A DNA stretch of 35,701 nt, from positions 30,010 through 65,710 of the forward strand of contig LIUG01000033.1 in NCBI GenBank assembly GCA_001462245.1. Reading direction: 5' to 3'. The position numbers and the translations under genes are program-made. Below are positions 9,027 through 16,459 of this stretch, piece after piece (the stretch's first letter is position 1; each line of letters begins with the position of its first letter). This DNA is from Candidatus Fibrimonas termitidis (lineage in GTDB: Bacteria > Fibrobacterota > Fibrobacteria > Fibrobacterales > Fibrobacteraceae). Below the pieces are notes generated by a model that saw only the letters and a list, made by a program, of their open reading frames with translations, did not search any database and had not been told where the DNA came from.

Positions 9027-10123
9027 TGTGGTAATGTAGAAATATACTCCAACCGCTCAATAATATTCAAATGCTGTGTGCAGGCACTTTCGCAACTTCC
9101 GCATTGTGTGCAAGTTCCGGCTATTTCCGGCGACAAACTCCAATGCCATTTTAGTTGGTTGCAAATATCTTGGTCGGTTTCGCCTAAAATTTTTCTGTTA
9201 TAGGCGTCCATGAATTTTGGAATAGGTATTTCCTGAGGGCAGTCATCGCAGTAAGCACAGCCTGTGCAAACTCCTTCAAAGGATTTGGAAGCATTCGCTT
9301 TTGCCGCTGCCAATTCCTCGTCGGTTCTCGGCTTGTATATTTCCATTGCGCTTAATGCCAAATCAATTTCTTCTTTTTTAGAAAAACCCACCAAAGCAAC
9401 AGACAAAGGCTTATGATCCCACAAAAAGTGCAAAGCCGCCTTAATCGCATTTTCCTTGTTGCATTCCTCGCCTTTTTTCAGCAAAAATCTGCAAAGCTCC
9501 GGATTATTGGGAATCAAGCTGCCACCGAGAGGGTTCATTATCACCGCACCAAGATTTTTTTGCTGCACAACATCGAAAGCCGCTTCACGAGTTTTGAAAT
9601 TATACGCAGAATATCCGAACAGCACACCTTCAAACACGGGTTCGGTAAACAGTTCGGCTATATTGTTTTGAACCATGTGAGTGGAAACGCATATATGGTT
9701 TATCAATTTTTCTTCTTTCAATTTTTGAAACGTTTTTATCACGCCGTCATTTTTGCGTTCTTTCCAGCCCTGCTGGCTCATTATGCACCATATATGGTAA
9801 AAATCTATGCTCGGCACATTCAATCTTTTAAGCGATGCCTCTACTTCTCTGCGAATTTCCGATTCTTTAGATTGAAAAGTTTTTGTGGCAATATAATAAG
9901 GAAGCCCTTGCCTGCGCAGTTCCGCCAAGCCTTCGCCGTAAACCGTTTCGCTTTTGGTTTCAAAATATCCGGGTGCGGTATCAAAATAATTCACACCATT
10001 CCGTGCCGCATGAACCATCATTTCAACGCACTTGTCATGATTGTCTATTTCGGCAAAACGCATCCCTCCAAAACCGAGCATTGAAACTTTCTTGCCTGTT
10101 TTGCCGTAATCTCTGTATTGCAT
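9011..10123 (-). CDS. Aldo/keto reductase with C-terminal 4Fe-4S clusters
   Basis: A 370-residue protein: an aldo/keto reductase barrel (about 1-280) with the catalytic tetrad Asp48 (YFDTAP), Tyr53, Lys81 (IATKT) and His110 (DFYHIW), then a ferredoxin-like tail with CTGCAYCDDCP and CTQCGSCESACTQ, fit for two [4Fe-4S] clusters. Such Fe-S fused reductases are common in anaerobes; their substrates are mostly unknown. The gene heads a minus-strand run with the NfnA-like gene (16-base overlap) and rseP. The overlap with a flavoprotein electron carrier suggests it could receive electrons from it rather than only from NADPH; this is inference. The -10 motif on the minus strand lies in the palindrome at 10151-10167. 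Confidence 0.9.
   Translation of the reverse strand: MQYRDYGKTGKKVSMLGFGGMRFAEIDNHDKCVEMMVHAARNGVNYFDTAPGYFETKSETVYGEGLAELRRQGLPYYIATKTFQSKESEIRREVEASLKRLNVPSIDFYHIWCIMSQQGWKERKNDGVIKTFQKLKEEKLINHICVSTHMVQNNIAELFTEPVFEGVLFGYSAYNFKTREAAFDVVQQKNLGAVIMNPLGGSLIPNNPELCRFLLKKGEECNKENAIKAALHFLWDHKPLSVALVGFSKKEEIDLALSAMEIYKPRTDEELAAAKANASKSFEGVCTGCAYCDDCPQEIPIPKFMDAYNRKILGETDQDICNQLKWHWSLSPEIAGTCTQCGSCESACTQHLNIIERLEYISTLPQWQKS
9027..9046 (-). promoter_or_regulatory. Putative internal leaderless promoter for the NfnA-like gene
   Basis: On the minus strand TTTCTACATT is followed after only ACCACA by the ATG at 9026. This is the same arrangement as in front of the genes at 10177 and 35658. It lies in the last codons of the aldo/keto reductase gene. 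There is no Shine-Dalgarno. Confidence 0.4.
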
Positions 10124-10150
10124 ATTTTTCTCCTTTTGCTAAGAATGAAA

Positions 10151-10169
10151 TGTAGAAATTTTCTACATT
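10151..10169. promoter_or_regulatory. Palindromic divergent promoter (-10 elements back to back)
   Basis: TGTAGAAATTTTCTACA (10151-10167) is an 8+8 inverted repeat around one base. Each arm reads TTTCTACA outwards, the window's common -10 motif, so a single palindrome can serve both the minus-strand gene (ATG at 10123) and the plus-strand gene at 10177. In the plus direction only seven bases (ACCCCTT) separate the motif from the ATG, suggesting a leaderless message. It could also be an operator. Confidence 0.5.
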
Positions 10170-10176
10170 ACCCCTT

Positions 10177-10566
10177 ATGCAAAATATCTCTCCAAAATGG
10201 ATTAATTCTCTGAACGAAAATGAAATTTTCGTTTTTGGCAGCAACCTAGCTGGGTTTCACGGTGGTGGAGCGGCGGAACTCGCCATGGAATGGGGAGCGG
10301 TTTGGGGGCAAGGTGTGGGATTGCAGGGAAAAACTTACGCCATTCCCACGATGTTTAAAACCGCAGAAGAAATGAAACCTTATATTGACGATTTTTTAGC
10401 ATTTGCAAAACTACACCCTGAGCTAAAATTTCTTGTTACGGAAATAGGGTGCGGAATTGCGGGTTTTACGCCTAAAGACATTGCTCCGTTTTTTAAAGCG
10501 GTAATTGACGACAAGATTGAAAATGTTTATTTGCCGGAAACATTTTTTTCGGCTTTGAAAGGATAA
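10177..10566 (+). CDS. A1S_2505-like small conserved protein
   Basis: A 129-residue protein with the strong family signature NEIFVFGSNLAGFHGGGAA, GAVWGQGVGLQGKTYAIPT and FLVTEIGCGIAGF. These match the conserved A1S_2505 'phage non-structural protein' family, seen in phages and many bacterial genomes. Its biochemical function is not known; the Gly-rich loops suggest a nucleotide- or ADP-ribose-binding fold, which is a guess. It is transcribed alone from the palindromic promoter just upstream. There is no clear Shine-Dalgarno before the ATG, in line with a leaderless start. It lies next to the AbiE pair, so this may be a small accessory patch. Confidence 0.8.
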   Translation: MQNISPKWINSLNENEIFVFGSNLAGFHGGGAAELAMEWGAVWGQGVGLQGKTYAIPTMFKTAEEMKPYIDDFLAFAKLHPELKFLVTEIGCGIAGFTPKDIAPFFKAVIDDKIENVYLPETFFSALKG

Positions 10567-10579
10567 CGATTGTCATCCT

Positions 10580-10619
10580 TTTCTATATTATGTTAGCTAA
10601 AAGTGCTGAATTTCGGCAC
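10580..10619 (+). promoter_or_regulatory. abiE promoter and candidate operator
   Basis: TTTTCTATATT (10579-10589) is a -10 motif; transcription should begin near 10596. Just behind it lies the inverted repeat GTGCTGAATTTCGGCAC (10603-10619; seven pairs, one of them G-T). AbiEi antitoxins are known to repress their own promoter by binding inverted repeats, so this is a candidate AbiEi site. A ribosome binding site (AAAAAGGAG, about 10631-10639) follows. Confidence 0.45.
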
Positions 10620-10650
10620 CTTTCGCCAACAAAAAGGAGTTTAAGTTGTT

Positions 10651-11463
10651 ATGTTGTATAAAATCAAGGATTACATACAAGGTTTGCAGAAAAGGGGAAC
10701 ATTAACTTTCACGCTGTGTGAAATTCGTGAAAAATTCCCATCTTTTTCCGAAATCGCAATAAAAAGCGCTTTGCGGCGAATTTCCGGCAATAATGCCATT
10801 ATATCAGTTAGAAAAGGATTTTACGCCATAGTACCCATTAGCTATGCTTTGCGTGGAACTGTTCCTCCAGAATTATATATTGACGATTTGATGAAACATC
10901 TGCACCGTCCATACTATGTCGGCTTGCTTAATGCAGCCGCTTATTACGGTGCTGCCCACCAGCAGCCACAAGCGTTTTCGGTAGTAACGCCGTTCCCACC
11001 GCTCAGAGATGCAATAAAAAAGGGAGTTTACATAAATTTTATTGCCACACGAAAGGAAATCCCGCAGATGTGGCTTAAGCCTTTCAGAACAGAAAGCGGT
11101 GATATACAGGTATCAAAACCTGAACTGACTGCTGCGGATTTAATTACTTATCAAAAAGAAATCGGTGGACTTAATCGAGCAGCCACTGTATTATACGAAT
11201 TGATAGAAAAATTAGATTTTAATTTGTTGGATAAGTTATTTTTTGATTTCATTCCGGTTTCAACAATCCAACGATTGGGATATTTGTTGGAATGTGTATT
11301 GGAACAGCCTAGACTTGCCAAGGAGCTGCACTCCAAGGCTCAAGCATTCAAATGCAAGTTTCAAAAAATTCCATTGAAACGCAGTAAGCAAAAGGACTGT
11401 TTTGCAGTCAATACTCATTGGAAAGTAATTATTAATGAACAACTGGAGATAGACGATTTATGA
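10651..11463 (+). CDS. abiEi: AbiEi-family type IV antitoxin / transcriptional regulator
   Basis: A 270-residue protein with an N-terminal winged helix (about 1-70: TFTLCEIREKFP, IKSALRRISGN, ISVRKGFYAIVP) and the C-terminal AbiEi domain. YYVGLLNAAAYYGAAHQQPQ is the family hallmark and VSKPELTAADLI is also typical. AbiEi represses the abiE promoter through the winged helix and counters the AbiEii toxin without forming a stable complex (type IV). The stop overlaps the toxin start by 4 bases (ATGA), the usual arrangement. The ATG lies 11-12 bases after AAAAAGGAG, a slightly long spacing; no better start is seen. The C-terminal half is less conserved. Confidence 0.9.
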   Translation: MLYKIKDYIQGLQKRGTLTFTLCEIREKFPSFSEIAIKSALRRISGNNAIISVRKGFYAIVPISYALRGTVPPELYIDDLMKHLHRPYYVGLLNAAAYYGAAHQQPQAFSVVTPFPPLRDAIKKGVYINFIATRKEIPQMWLKPFRTESGDIQVSKPELTAADLITYQKEIGGLNRAATVLYELIEKLDFNLLDKLFFDFIPVSTIQRLGYLLECVLEQPRLAKELHSKAQAFKCKFQKIPLKRSKQKDCFAVNTHWKVIINEQLEIDDL

Positions 11464-12251
11464 TACCACAACCGGCAATAAAGCAATGGTCTGAGTTCTT
11501 CCCTTGGAATGGCAATGCACAAATTGAGCAGGATTTGGTAATCTGCCGTGCGTTGGTAGCTATTTTCAGCAATCAGTATTTAGCTTCGCATTTGGCATTC
11601 AGAGGCGGAACAGCGTTACACAAATTATATTTACATCCGCAGCCGCGATATTCTGAAGATATTGACTTGGTGCAAATCAATGCGGAACCGATTAAAGAAA
11701 CCATAAATAAAATAAGAGAAGTATTATCTTTTCTCGGCGAGCCTAAAATAAAGCAGAAAGCGCACAACAATACATTGGTTTTTCGCTTTGATTCGGAAAC
11801 TCCACCGATAATTTCCGTGCGATTGAAAGTGGAAATCAATTGCCGAGAACATTTCAATGTTCTCGGTTTAACGAATTATAATTTCAGCATGAGCAACTCG
11901 TGGTTTTCAGGTAATTGCAAGATAACAACCTATCATTTGGAAGAGTTGCTGGGTACAAAACTCCGTGCATTGTATCAACGCCGCAAAGGTCGTGATTTGT
12001 TTGATTTGTATAAGGCTTTGTCAACGCAAAAACCAAGCATTGAAAAAATCATTCAGTGCTATCGTGAATATATAAGCTTTTCCGTTGAAAATCCGCCGAC
12101 AGTAAAAGAGTATTTGAAAAATGTGGAATTAAAAATACAGGATGAAGAATTCTTAGGAGATACGCGTTTGCTGCTACGACCTGATGAATTGTACAACCCA
12201 GTTGAAGCGTGGAGTTTAATTAACGGAGTCTTTAAGGGCAGATTAGGATAG
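11460..12251 (+). CDS. abiEii: AbiEii/AbiGii-family nucleotidyltransferase toxin
   Basis: A 263-residue toxin of the AbiEii family (DNA polymerase beta-like nucleotidyltransferase fold). Seen: FRGGTALHKLYLHPQPRYSED at about 48-67, including motif GGTALHK and the metal-binding SEDIDL (65-70), then LEELLGTKLRALYQRRKGRDLFDL, the third family motif. Relatives modify tRNA acceptor ends with nucleotides and stop growth. The pair can act as phage abortive infection or stabilise a mobile element. It is translationally coupled to the antitoxin. No integrase or other mobility gene is adjacent, so the module seems to sit alone in the chromosome. Confidence 0.92.
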   Translation: MIPQPAIKQWSEFFPWNGNAQIEQDLVICRALVAIFSNQYLASHLAFRGGTALHKLYLHPQPRYSEDIDLVQINAEPIKETINKIREVLSFLGEPKIKQKAHNNTLVFRFDSETPPIISVRLKVEINCREHFNVLGLTNYNFSMSNSWFSGNCKITTYHLEELLGTKLRALYQRRKGRDLFDLYKALSTQKPSIEKIIQCYREYISFSVENPPTVKEYLKNVELKIQDEEFLGDTRLLLRPDELYNPVEAWSLINGVFKGRLG

Positions 12252-12311
12252 ATTCAGTTTTGAAGGCATAAATACGAAAAAACGCCTTATGAACCGCATT
12301 TTTCCCAAAAC

Positions 12312-12322
12312 TTTTCTACATT
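12312..12322 (+). promoter_or_regulatory. -10 motif upstream of the 12366 operon
   Basis: TTTTCTACATT, identical to the motif at 10159-10169. It lies 43 bases before the ATG at 12366, which has its own AGGTAGG ribosome binding site. The rest of the 114-base gap after abiEii shows only a weak AAGGC/GCCTT hairpin. Confidence 0.45.
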
Positions 12323-12365
12323 CACCATCAATGTGTTACAACATCCTAACAATCAGGTAGGTTTT

Positions 12366-13628
12366 ATGAGAAAAATACTGTGCATTTTGATTTTCTTCGC
12401 CCTTGCCGTTTACGGGCAGCAGGAGCGTATAGCAATAATGAACATTGTTGACGACAAAGATTCAATAGCTTTATCGGATTTGAGCTATTTAACCGACAAG
12501 CTTCATGATATAGCAAGTAATATTTTGCCTAAAAACCGCTACGGCATAATTACCCAGCAGAGCGTAGTTGACACCAATTACATAGTTCAAGGTCGTGTAG
12601 GGCGTTTTGCCGATAAGTTGTTAACAATTAAGGTCGATCTTTACGATGTCAGAAGTAGCCATTTGATTGGCTCGTTTGCCGGAGACTCCAAAGATTTGGA
12701 AGGCTTGCTTTCCGTTCTTGAGGTGAAAGCTCCTAAACTGTTTGAAGACATGCCCGGAGTTTCCTCTGCTGTTACGACAGAAAAGTCCGCTCCGGTTGCT
12801 AATAAGGAGTGCAAAAACATATTCAATATCAACGAACTTGTTTTTAAGATACAGAGCGGTTTTACCACCCAATTAAAAGATTGTTCCACTACCCTAGCCA
12901 AGAACATTGCTCTTGCCAAGTCTCCTTTTGGCAAGAAAACCGAACTGAAAGAACCCAAAGCATTTATGATGGAATGCACGATTGATGGCATTAAGCAAAA
13001 GTTGTCTGATGGCGTGGACGAGTATTTGAAGCTTGCTGAGAAATTTTTGCAGAATACTTTGAATTCGGCATCTGCTGCTGATGGCAGTTTGGATGTGCAA
13101 AAGCTTTCCAAGGCTATTGATAATATGAATATAGACGAACTTTTGAATGGGATAAAAAGGATGGCAACGGAAGATGCTTGCGCAGTGGATACTCCGTATG
13201 TTGCATTGGTAAGTGATGGTGAAAAAGGTGATACCACCGGCTTTAAAGAGGATACATATAAAAATTTCACCACAGGACAGAGATGGGGAACTTTGTTTTT
13301 GAACGCTATTCCTGGTGTAGGTTCTATTGTTATTATGGACGATTGGACTGGTGCTGTTGTTCAATGGGTGATGATAGGTGTTGGTGGAGTCGTAGGAAGT
13401 GTAGTTTATTTTGGGCATATTGATGGGCAGGAAGAGCTGCTATCTATAGCAATTGGTTCTTATGTTGGGTATTTAGCATCATGTTTCGTATGGAACACTT
13501 ACCGCTCTGTAACTTATGACAAACCTGGAAGCGTGGCTTTCCATAAATATGATGGTTTTAATTTTGCAGTTTTGCCAAATAAACAGGGTGAATTTAAAGC
13601 GTATTTGATGTTTAACAAGGGTTTTTGA
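12366..13628 (+). CDS. Exported TolB/CsgG-like N-domain protein of unknown function
   Basis: A 420-residue protein with a signal peptide (MRKILCILIFFALAVYGQ). Residues about 20-130 (RIAIMNIVDD, YGIITQQSVVD, YIVQGRVGRFADKLLTIKV) resemble the alpha/beta domain of TolB/CsgG-type proteins that sense or assemble at the outer membrane. The middle is helical. Residues about 310-370 hold two likely membrane or hairpin segments (TLFLNAIPGVGSIVIMDDW, VMIGVGGVVGSVVYFG). I do not recognise the whole architecture. I chose the internal ATG because it starts a clean signal peptide and follows AGGTAGG; an upstream GTG at 12333 is possible. The stop overlaps the next gene's ATG by one base (TGATG), tying it to the ABC exporter. 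Confidence 0.75.
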   Translation: MRKILCILIFFALAVYGQQERIAIMNIVDDKDSIALSDLSYLTDKLHDIASNILPKNRYGIITQQSVVDTNYIVQGRVGRFADKLLTIKVDLYDVRSSHLIGSFAGDSKDLEGLLSVLEVKAPKLFEDMPGVSSAVTTEKSAPVANKECKNIFNINELVFKIQSGFTTQLKDCSTTLAKNIALAKSPFGKKTELKEPKAFMMECTIDGIKQKLSDGVDEYLKLAEKFLQNTLNSASAADGSLDVQKLSKAIDNMNIDELLNGIKRMATEDACAVDTPYVALVSDGEKGDTTGFKEDTYKNFTTGQRWGTLFLNAIPGVGSIVIMDDWTGAVVQWVMIGVGGVVGSVVYFGHIDGQEELLSIAIGSYVGYLASCFVWNTYRSVTYDKPGSVAFHKYDGFNFAVLPNKQGEFKAYLMFNKGF

Positions 13629-14542
13629 TGACAGTCGTAACCACAGACAAATTGACAAAAATATTCCCAAACGGCAAGAAGGCGTTGAACGGCGTAAATT
13701 TGGCTATTGAAGAAGGCGAGATTTTCGGTTTCTTAGGGCCAAACGGTGCTGGCAAAACTACGGCGGTTAAACTTTTGAATGGAATGCTGCAGCCTACCGA
13801 AGGCTCGTGCAGCGTGTTCGGCATAAATCCGGAGAGCGCACCTGAAAAAGTGCATCAGTTGGCGGGAGTGATAACAGAACACGCTCAAATGTACAATAAC
13901 CTTACTGGGCTTCAAAACCTTATGTTTTTCGGAACAGTTTTTGGCATCAGTGAAAATGAAGTGAAACGCCGTGCTTTGGAAATTCTGGAATGCCTGTCGC
14001 TTTTAGACGCAAAAGATCAAAATCTCAGAGAATATTCTACCGGTATGCGCCAGAGACTTTCGCTGGCGCGAGCTATGTTGCACCAGCCAAAAATATTATT
14101 CCTAGACGAGCCTACATCGGGGTTAGATCCGGAAAATGCACAAAGCGTGAACAGCTTAATCAAAAGCCTTGCGTGCGATAAAGGAACAACAGTGTTCCTC
14201 TGCACCCACCAACTGCGATACGCCGAAGAAGTATGCACAAAATATGGCTTGATTAGCGAAGGAAATATACTCGCCTCAGGTTCATTGGACGAACTTCACT
14301 CGTCTGTTTTTTCCGGATTGACAGCAATGATTAAAGCCGATAAATACCCTTCCGAACTTAAAATGCTACGTAGCGGAGAATATGCGTTGATTGACGTAAA
14401 TTCGGGCGACGAAATTCCTGCGTTGGTAAAACAAATTGTTGATTTTGGCGGCAAAATATATCATGTGGCGGCACGTAAACATTCACTTGAAGAAATATAT
14501 TTTGCATTGCTTGACAAACGCAAAAAGGAGATTGCCAAATGA
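13628..14542 (+). CDS. ABC transporter ATP-binding protein (NatA-like)
   Basis: A 304-residue ATPase of the ABC-2 exporter type. Walker A GPNGAGKTT lies near residue 37, the signature YSTGMRQRLSLARA mid-protein, Walker B ILFLDEPTSGLDPENA after it, and the H-loop in FLCTHQL. A C-terminal domain of about 90 residues follows, as in NatA/CcmA-type exporters. It should power the permease encoded next (ATGA overlap). Substrate unknown; drugs, sodium or lipids are usual guesses. The chosen ATG follows a TTG (13625) that is a less likely start. Confidence 0.92.
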   Translation: MTVVTTDKLTKIFPNGKKALNGVNLAIEEGEIFGFLGPNGAGKTTAVKLLNGMLQPTEGSCSVFGINPESAPEKVHQLAGVITEHAQMYNNLTGLQNLMFFGTVFGISENEVKRRALEILECLSLLDAKDQNLREYSTGMRQRLSLARAMLHQPKILFLDEPTSGLDPENAQSVNSLIKSLACDKGTTVFLCTHQLRYAEEVCTKYGLISEGNILASGSLDELHSSVFSGLTAMIKADKYPSELKMLRSGEYALIDVNSGDEIPALVKQIVDFGGKIYHVAARKHSLEEIYFALLDKRKKEIAK

Positions 14543-15375
14543 TTAGCAAAGCACAAATGGCCATTATAAAAAAAGACATCGGAAGCATTGCTTCAAATAA
14601 AAGAGTGCTCACTGTGCTGATAGTTGTGCCTTTGGTTATGACGGTTGTATTGCCTTGTGCTTTTATGATTCCGATTTTATTTTCGCCGGACAACTCGCCG
14701 GATTTGGCGCAGATGGTTAAACTGCTTGAATCTGCAAATCTCAATATGGAAGGCCGTAATCAACGATATATGGTAATTGACCTGATATTGAATTATATCA
14801 TGCCGATGTTTTTTTTGATGATCCCAATTATGGCATCTTCTGTTATGGCTTCCAGTTCCTTTGTGGGAGAAAAGGAAAAAAAGACTTTGGAAACTCTGCT
14901 ATACAGCCCTTTGCCGTTGAAAGAAATTTTCAGAGCAAAAGTATTGGCTTCGTTTTTGCTCAGTATGTCTGTGTCTATTTTTTCATTTATCATTATGCTA
15001 GCGGTAATAGAAACAATAGTTTTTGTTCTTACGAAAACCGTGGCAATACCGGATATTAACTGGCTAATCACCATGCTTTTGGTTGCGCCGTCTGCATCGC
15101 TTATAGCAATAAGCCTTATAGTGAAAAGCTCTGCAAAGGCACAGTCTTCCGAAGAAGCTCAGCATACCAGTTTATTTTTAATACTGCCCATTATTTTGCT
15201 GATTGTCGGGCAATTCAGCGGAGCTATGATGCTCGGTGCACATATATTTTTAATATTGGGTATAGTGCTTGCAATAATAGCTGTGTTTATTTTTAGACGC
15301 TCGTTCCTTCCCAAGCAATCGCCGCTTTTTTTTCTTCAATTTCTTTTTGTGTGCGATAGGCAGACCAAATATTGA
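14539..15375 (+). CDS. ABC-2 type exporter permease
   Basis: A 278-residue membrane protein with about six hydrophobic segments (for example about 20-43, 80-105, 140-165, 175-195, 212-250). Between helices 2 and 3 it carries SSSFVGEKEKKTLETLLYSPL, the 'GEKE..T.E.LL..P' coupling motif of NatB-type ABC-2 permeases. It forms an exporter with the ATPase just upstream. The last 27 codons run antisense through the 3' end of hflX (83-base overlap). The polar tail RRSFLPKQSPLFFLQFLFVC is probably a non-conserved extension after loss of an earlier stop. Confidence 0.88.
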   Translation: MISKAQMAIIKKDIGSIASNKRVLTVLIVVPLVMTVVLPCAFMIPILFSPDNSPDLAQMVKLLESANLNMEGRNQRYMVIDLILNYIMPMFFLMIPIMASSVMASSSFVGEKEKKTLETLLYSPLPLKEIFRAKVLASFLLSMSVSIFSFIIMLAVIETIVFVLTKTVAIPDINWLITMLLVAPSASLIAISLIVKSSAKAQSSEEAQHTSLFLILPIILLIVGQFSGAMMLGAHIFLILGIVLAIIAVFIFRRSFLPKQSPLFFLQFLFVCDRQTKY

Positions 15376-16459
15376 GTTCTTTTTTTAAGCGTTTTTTCAG
15401 CTCTTCCATTCCGGTATTTTCCAAAGCGCTAATTTGAATTGCGTCCGGGTAGTTAAGGGCTATCTCTTCGTTGCGTTCCGGAGAGGTTGCATCGGTTTTG
15501 TTGAATACGCAAAAACGAGGGACGGATTCGCTTACAAGCTCGTCTAAAATTTTGCGAGTTACTTCAATGTGCTCTTTGTAATCGGAAGCGGAAGCATCTA
15601 TAATTTCAAGAATGCAGTCGGCGTTGGCAGCAACTCCTAGCGTGCTTTTGAATGTTTCCACCAAATGGTGAGGCAGTTTGCGGATAAAACCTACCGTGTC
15701 GCTTAATATTATATCTTGCCCTTCATCAAGGTGCATTTTGCGAGTTGTGCTGTCTAAGGTGGCGAACAGTTTGTTTTCCACATAAACGCCTGCTTTGGCA
15801 AAGCGGTTTGTAAGAGTGCTTTTGCCTGCGTTTGTGTAGCCGACTATTCCCACATGGAAAATATTTTCACGATGTTTTGCTTGCGATGTTCTGTCACGTT
15901 CTATTTTCTTTAACTTCGCTTTTAGTTCTTGAATGCGTTTGCGCACCAATCGGCGGTCGGTTTCCAACTGGGTTTCGCCGGGGCCTCTCATACCAATGCC
16001 CGGAGTTCCGCCACCTGTGCCTACCTGCCGAGAGAGATGCACCCATGCGCGGGTTAAGCGTGGCATTAAATACTGCATCTGAGCGGTTTCCACCATAAGG
16101 CGGCTTTCGGCTGTGCGGGCGTGTTTTGCAAAGATATCCAAGATAAGGCCGGTTCTGTCCAGCACTTTTATTCCGGGCAAACGATGTTCCAAATTTCGCA
16201 CTTGAGAACCGCTCAAATCTTCGTCAAAAACCACAATATCCGCCTCATGGCGTTCTGCTGCCAAACGCACCTCTTCCACCTTGCCTTCGCCTACAAGCGT
16301 TGCCGGATTAAACGCATGAACACGTTGGAGAAAAATTTCCGCAACCTCTGCGCCGGCTGTTTCTGCCAAGCGTTGCAATTCCTGCAAATGCTCCTGTGCT
16401 TGCGGGGGTGGTACTTTAGGAGTGGATACTCCAATCAGGATAGCTTTTTCTTTACCCAT
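15293..16459 (-). CDS. hflX: GTPase HflX (ribosome-associated)
   Basis: A 388-residue HflX GTPase, which splits or rescues stalled 70S ribosomes under stress. Seen: an N-terminal HflX domain with NPATLVGEGKVEE, the family signature GTPGIGMRGPGETQLETDRR (151-170), a coiled linker, and G domain motifs GYTNAGKST (207-215), DTVGFIRKLP and NKTD. Length is normal. The ribosome binding site GAGGTGA lies 3 bases from the ATG. It overlaps the upstream helicase gene by 8 bases and the convergent permease gene by 83 bases. Confidence 0.96.
   Translation of the reverse strand: MGKEKAILIGVSTPKVPPPQAQEHLQELQRLAETAGAEVAEIFLQRVHAFNPATLVGEGKVEEVRLAAERHEADIVVFDEDLSGSQVRNLEHRLPGIKVLDRTGLILDIFAKHARTAESRLMVETAQMQYLMPRLTRAWVHLSRQVGTGGGTPGIGMRGPGETQLETDRRLVRKRIQELKAKLKKIERDRTSQAKHRENIFHVGIVGYTNAGKSTLTNRFAKAGVYVENKLFATLDSTTRKMHLDEGQDIILSDTVGFIRKLPHHLVETFKSTLGVAANADCILEIIDASASDYKEHIEVTRKILDELVSESVPRFCVFNKTDATSPERNEEIALNYPDAIQISALENTGMEELKKRLKKELNIWSAYRTQKEIEEKKAAIAWEGTSV

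Noticed and set aside
10603-10619. Hairpin after the 10177 gene as an intrinsic terminator
   Set aside because: It is not followed by a T run and lies behind a -10 motif; an operator for AbiEi fits better.
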